Below, in pieces: positions 20,826 to 23,744 of a stretch of 23,744 nt of DNA. Each line of letters begins with the position of its first letter. Position 1 is the stretch's first letter. Position numbers and translations under genes: made by a program. Source of the DNA: Bacteroidales bacterium (GTDB lineage: Bacteria; Bacteroidota; Bacteroidia; Bacteroidales; UBA932); the NCBI GenBank assembly GCA_017472115.1, contig JAFUQW010000017.1:1-23744 (forward strand), given 5' to 3'. Below the pieces are notes generated by a model. That model saw only the letters and a program-made list of their open reading frames with translations. It was not told the origin of the DNA and made no database searches.

Positions 20826-23741
20826 TTATTCCCAGTTTCCTTCATTCTCCCCTACTCCTTCATTTCCTTCGTCTGCGATCACCTTTACCTTGCAGTATGC
20901 AGTCTTGTTTCCATCTTCGGTTGTCACGACAATCGTTGCCGTACCAACTTTAAGGGCGGTGACAACTCCTGCATCAACACTTGCCACAGAACTGTCTGTC
21001 GAACTCCATGTCACATTCCTGTTATCGGCATTTGTCGGAGTGATTACTGCCTTGAGGGTAATGGAATCGCCGATCTTCAGTATAGCAGATGATTTGTCTA
21101 TCATCACCCCTGTCACATTTCCTGTTGCTTCCGTCACGGTAATTTCGCATGATGCTGATGAGCCTCCATCTGCAGTTGTAACTGTGATAGTGACAACTCC
21201 TGCTTTTATGGCCTTGACTTTACCGTCTGTAACAGTCGCAACTGTTGCGTCACTGCTGGTCCAGATCAATTCTGTTCCGGCAACACTGACTGTCGCACCG
21301 AGAATCATTTCATCACCTACAATCATTTCTGCCACTGACTGATTCAGGGTGACTATCGGCTGTACCTTTACTGTCACTACACAATCAGCTGTCATATTGC
21401 CATCAGTAGTGGTGACGGTAATTGTGGCCGTACCCGGTGTATGAGCAGTCACCTTGCCGTTCACGACTGAGGCTACGCTTGCATCGCTTGAGGTCCATGT
21501 TACTGACTTGTCGGTCGCATTGTCTGGGTTGACTGTGGCAGTGAGGGTCAGTTCATGACCTTCGATAAGTTCTGCAGATGTCTTATCAAGGCTTACCGAT
21601 GATACGGCTACATATTTCGCCTTCACTGTAACAGCGCATGAAGCGGTCTTGCCGCCGTCGGTCGTTGTCACAGTTATGGTTGCTGTGCCGGCTTTCAGAG
21701 CTGTCACCTTGCCGTTCACGACTGATGCCACGCTTGCATCGCTTGATGTCCATGATACAGACTTATCAGTAGCATTGTCAGGATTGACTGTCGCTGTCAA
21801 TGTGAGTTCGTCACCTTCGGTCAATTCTGCAGTGGTCTTATCGAGGGAAACGGAGCTTACGCCGACCAACTTGGCCTTCACTGTGACCTCACATTTTGCA
21901 GTCTTGCCTCCGTCGGTCGTAGTCACAGTGATGGTTGCGGTGCCGGCTTTCAGAGCTGTCACCTTGCCGTTTACAACTGATGCTACACTTGCATCGCTGC
22001 TGCTCCACGTAACGGATTTATCAGTAGCATTGTCCGGATTGACTGTCGCCGTAAGGGTGAGTTCATCTCCCTCTGTCAGTTCGGCTGTGGTCTTGTCGAG
22101 AGAAACGGATGTCACACCGACCAACTTAGTCTTCACTGTGACCTCGCATGAAGCGGTCTTGCCACCGTCGGTCGTAGTCACTGTGATGGTTGCGGTGCCG
22201 GCTTTGAGGGCCGTCACCTTGCCGTTTACGACTGAGGCTACGCTTGCATCGCTTGATGTCCATGATACAGACTTATCAGTAGCATTGTCAGGATTGACTG
22301 TAGCCACAAGGGTCAGTTCGCCGCCTTCAACCATTTCAAGAGAGGTCTTGTCCAAAGAAACGGATGTTACAGGAATAATCTTTGCCTTCACGGTAACATC
22401 ACATTTTGCGGTCTTGCCGCCGTCGGTCGTTGTCACTGTGATAGTCGCAGTACCGGCCTTCAGAGCCGTTACCTTGCCGTTAGCTACCGATGCCACGCTT
22501 GAATCGCTGCTGCTCCACGTTACTGACTTGTCAGTCGCATTGTCAGGATTGACCGTCGCTGTCAAGGTCAGTTCGTCACCTTCTGTCAATTCGGCTGTGG
22601 TCTTGTCGAGAGATACGGATGTCACGCCGACCAACTTAGCCTTCACTGTGACCTCGCATGAAGCGGTCTTGCCGCCATCAGTAGTGGTCACGGTGATGGT
22701 CGCAGTGCCGGCCTTCAGAGCCGTTACCTTGCCGTTAGCTACCGATGCTACACTTGCATCGCTTGATGTCCATGATACAGACTTATCAGTAGCATTGTCA
22801 GGATTGACTGTAGCCACAAGGGTCAGTTCGCCGCCTTCTACCATTTCAAGAGAGGTCTTGTCCAGAGAAACGGAGGTCACAGGAATAATCTTGTCCTTAA
22901 CGGTTATCTCACACCCTGCAGTCTTGCCACCATCTTCGGTTGCCACATTAATGATTACTGTACCGGCCTTGACAGCAGTCACCTTACCATCTGTGACAGT
23001 CGCAACAGCAGTATTACTGCTGCTCCATATCACATTCTTGTTTGTGGCATCATCCGGAGTCACTGTTGCAGTCAGAGTCAATTCATCTCCCACTTCCATC
23101 TCAGCAACAGTCTTGTCAAGAGTTACACCTGTAACAGCAATGACATCAGTGAGCACAGTCACTTCACATGATGCAGTCTTGCCGCCGTCCTCTGTAGTAA
23201 CTGTCACCGTAGTCTTACCGACAGCCAATCCCGTAATCTTTCCCGCCGTAACTGTAGCGACCTTTGTGTCGGAACTGTTCCAGACCACAGCCTTATTATC
23301 TGCATTTGCGGGAGAGACTGTGGCTACAAGTGTAACCGATTCGCCGATCTTAAGATCGACAACATCCCTGTCAAGATTTACCTTCTCAACAGAAACAACC
23401 TTTCGCACGACTTCCACATCACAAGTTTCAGTAATGCTTCCGTCATCACTCTTGGCCTTGACAGTTGTCTTGCCGACTCCGACAGCAGACACAAGACCTG
23501 TTTCATCGACTTTGGCTATCGCACTGTTACCCGTCTGCCAATTGACCTTCTTGTTCGTGGCATCATCAGGAGACACAGTAGCAGACAGTTGGAACGTCTC
23601 TCCCTCTTCAAGCCTGATCGAAGTAGTGTTCAATGTGATGTCGGTCACCAAAACTTCCCACGGCAGTTTCTTACACGAATCAACTGCCATTGCCACAACA
23701 GCCGGCAACAGCACCATTAAAAGCCTTCTTAGGTTTTTCAT
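20826..23741 (-). CDS. Lipoprotein built of eleven Big_2 (bacterial Ig-like) repeats
   Basis: This 971-residue protein is complete in the window, but its promoter lies outside it. The leader ends in AVDSC with Cys at residue 23, followed by KKLPWE. From residue 31 there are eleven Big_2 units: nine of exactly 85 residues (31-795), one of 78 (796-873) and a last one (874 to about 955). Each has the pattern V-x-S/x-V-x-L-D-K-T, L-T-A-T-V-x-P-D-N-A-T, W-x-S-S-D, then G-T-A-T-I-x-V-T-T-x-D-G. The protein ends in an acidic tail (GNEGVGENEGNWE). No catalytic or distinct binding domain is present, so it is probably a long stalk or adhesive fibre on the cell surface. Units 4 to 9 are nearly identical to each other. 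Confidence 0.9.
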   Translation of the reverse strand: MKNLRRLLMVLLPAVVAMAVDSCKKLPWEVLVTDITLNTTSIRLEEGETFQLSATVSPDDATNKKVNWQTGNSAIAKVDETGLVSAVGVGKTTVKAKSDDGSITETCDVEVVRKVVSVEKVNLDRDVVDLKIGESVTLVATVSPANADNKAVVWNSSDTKVATVTAGKITGLAVGKTTVTVTTEDGGKTASCEVTVLTDVIAVTGVTLDKTVAEMEVGDELTLTATVTPDDATNKNVIWSSSNTAVATVTDGKVTAVKAGTVIINVATEDGGKTAGCEITVKDKIIPVTSVSLDKTSLEMVEGGELTLVATVNPDNATDKSVSWTSSDASVASVANGKVTALKAGTATITVTTTDGGKTASCEVTVKAKLVGVTSVSLDKTTAELTEGDELTLTATVNPDNATDKSVTWSSSDSSVASVANGKVTALKAGTATITVTTTDGGKTAKCDVTVKAKIIPVTSVSLDKTSLEMVEGGELTLVATVNPDNATDKSVSWTSSDASVASVVNGKVTALKAGTATITVTTTDGGKTASCEVTVKTKLVGVTSVSLDKTTAELTEGDELTLTATVNPDNATDKSVTWSSSDASVASVVNGKVTALKAGTATITVTTTDGGKTAKCEVTVKAKLVGVSSVSLDKTTAELTEGDELTLTATVNPDNATDKSVSWTSSDASVASVVNGKVTALKAGTATITVTTTDGGKTASCAVTVKAKYVAVSSVSLDKTSAELIEGHELTLTATVNPDNATDKSVTWTSSDASVASVVNGKVTAHTPGTATITVTTTDGNMTADCVVTVKVQPIVTLNQSVAEMIVGDEMILGATVSVAGTELIWTSSDATVATVTDGKVKAIKAGVVTITVTTADGGSSASCEITVTEATGNVTGVMIDKSSAILKIGDSITLKAVITPTNADNRNVTWSSTDSSVASVDAGVVTALKVGTATIVVTTEDGNKTAYCKVKVIADEGNEGVGENEGNWE
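21357..22886 (-). repeat. Homogenised 255-bp Big_2 repeat array with a 510-bp super-repeat
   Basis: Units 4 to 9 of the Big_2 lipoprotein occupy six consecutive 255-bp blocks. Units alternate between two types: those starting IPVTS with MVEGGE (4 and 6) and those starting VGVTS with LTEGDE (5 and 7). The pair 4-5 (22377-22886) and the pair 6-7 (21867-22376) are therefore a duplicated two-unit block. As one check, 22753-22838 and 22243-22328 are identical over 86 bp at an offset of exactly 510. Confidence 0.9.
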
Positions 23742-23744
23742 GTA

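Noticed and set aside
20515..21342. A 275-residue plus-strand open frame across the junction of the two Big_2 genes
   Set aside because: It is antisense to two well-supported lipoprotein genes and its Ser/Thr/Val repeats are the complement of the Big_2 repeats.
21357..22886. Possible mobile element or segmental duplication of non-coding DNA
   Set aside because: The repeat period (255 bp) equals one Big_2 domain and stays in frame, so it is protein-repeat expansion.

Overview
The window looks like a Bacteroidales chromosome. Four things point there: lipoproteins with BACON, Big_2, fimbrillin-like and FISUMP-type domains, signal peptides ending in Ala-Gln, promoter candidates of the TAnnTTTG (sigma-ABfr) type, and an Rpn-family nuclease. 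I cannot place the genus. No rRNA, tRNA, CRISPR array or insertion sequence was seen.

Left part (1-4033). Three leftward genes encode a small AT-rich exported protein of unknown function, the nucleotide pyrophosphohydrolase MazG, and the tRNA ct6A dehydratase TcdA. mazG and tcdA overlap by ATGA. A short tandem repeat lies just beyond tcdA and supplies its last codons. Facing the other way is a CoA-transferase of the acetyl-CoA hydrolase/4-hydroxybutyrate CoA-transferase family, probably driven from a divergent promoter region. A strong hairpin terminator closes it.

Centre (4060-17780). Immediately after that terminator is a good TAnnTTTG promoter. It starts a run of eight same-strand genes with gaps of 25 bp or less and no visible internal terminator. 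In order: a small outer-membrane barrel-like protein; four lipoproteins (BACON/LRR; fimbrillin-like/BACON/LRR; fimbrillin-like with carbohydrate-binding-like domains inserted; a small fimbrillin-like one); an LPP20-like coiled-coil secreted protein; a DUF4384-type secreted protein; and an exported WG-repeat/CARDB-like/caspase (C14) protein with its catalytic His and Cys intact. A hairpin terminator ends the run. Two of the lipoproteins share an obvious motif (IPEGT-D-IFSN), so they are paralogues. My reading is a cell-envelope system in which surface appendage or adhesin-like lipoproteins are produced together with a periplasmic caspase module. This is the most interesting part of the window.

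Right part (17781-23744). An Rpn/PDDEXK nuclease-transposase gene sits alone. It is followed by a hairpin shared with two convergent leftward genes: an 11-unit Big_2 lipoprotein (upstream) and a fimbrillin-like/Big_2/FISUMP lipoprotein (downstream, 15 bp apart). The Big_2 gene carries a recent-looking 510-bp internal duplication. The FISUMP half of its partner is more AT-rich than the rest of that gene.

All domain calls come from reading the translated sequence. None was tested by a profile search.
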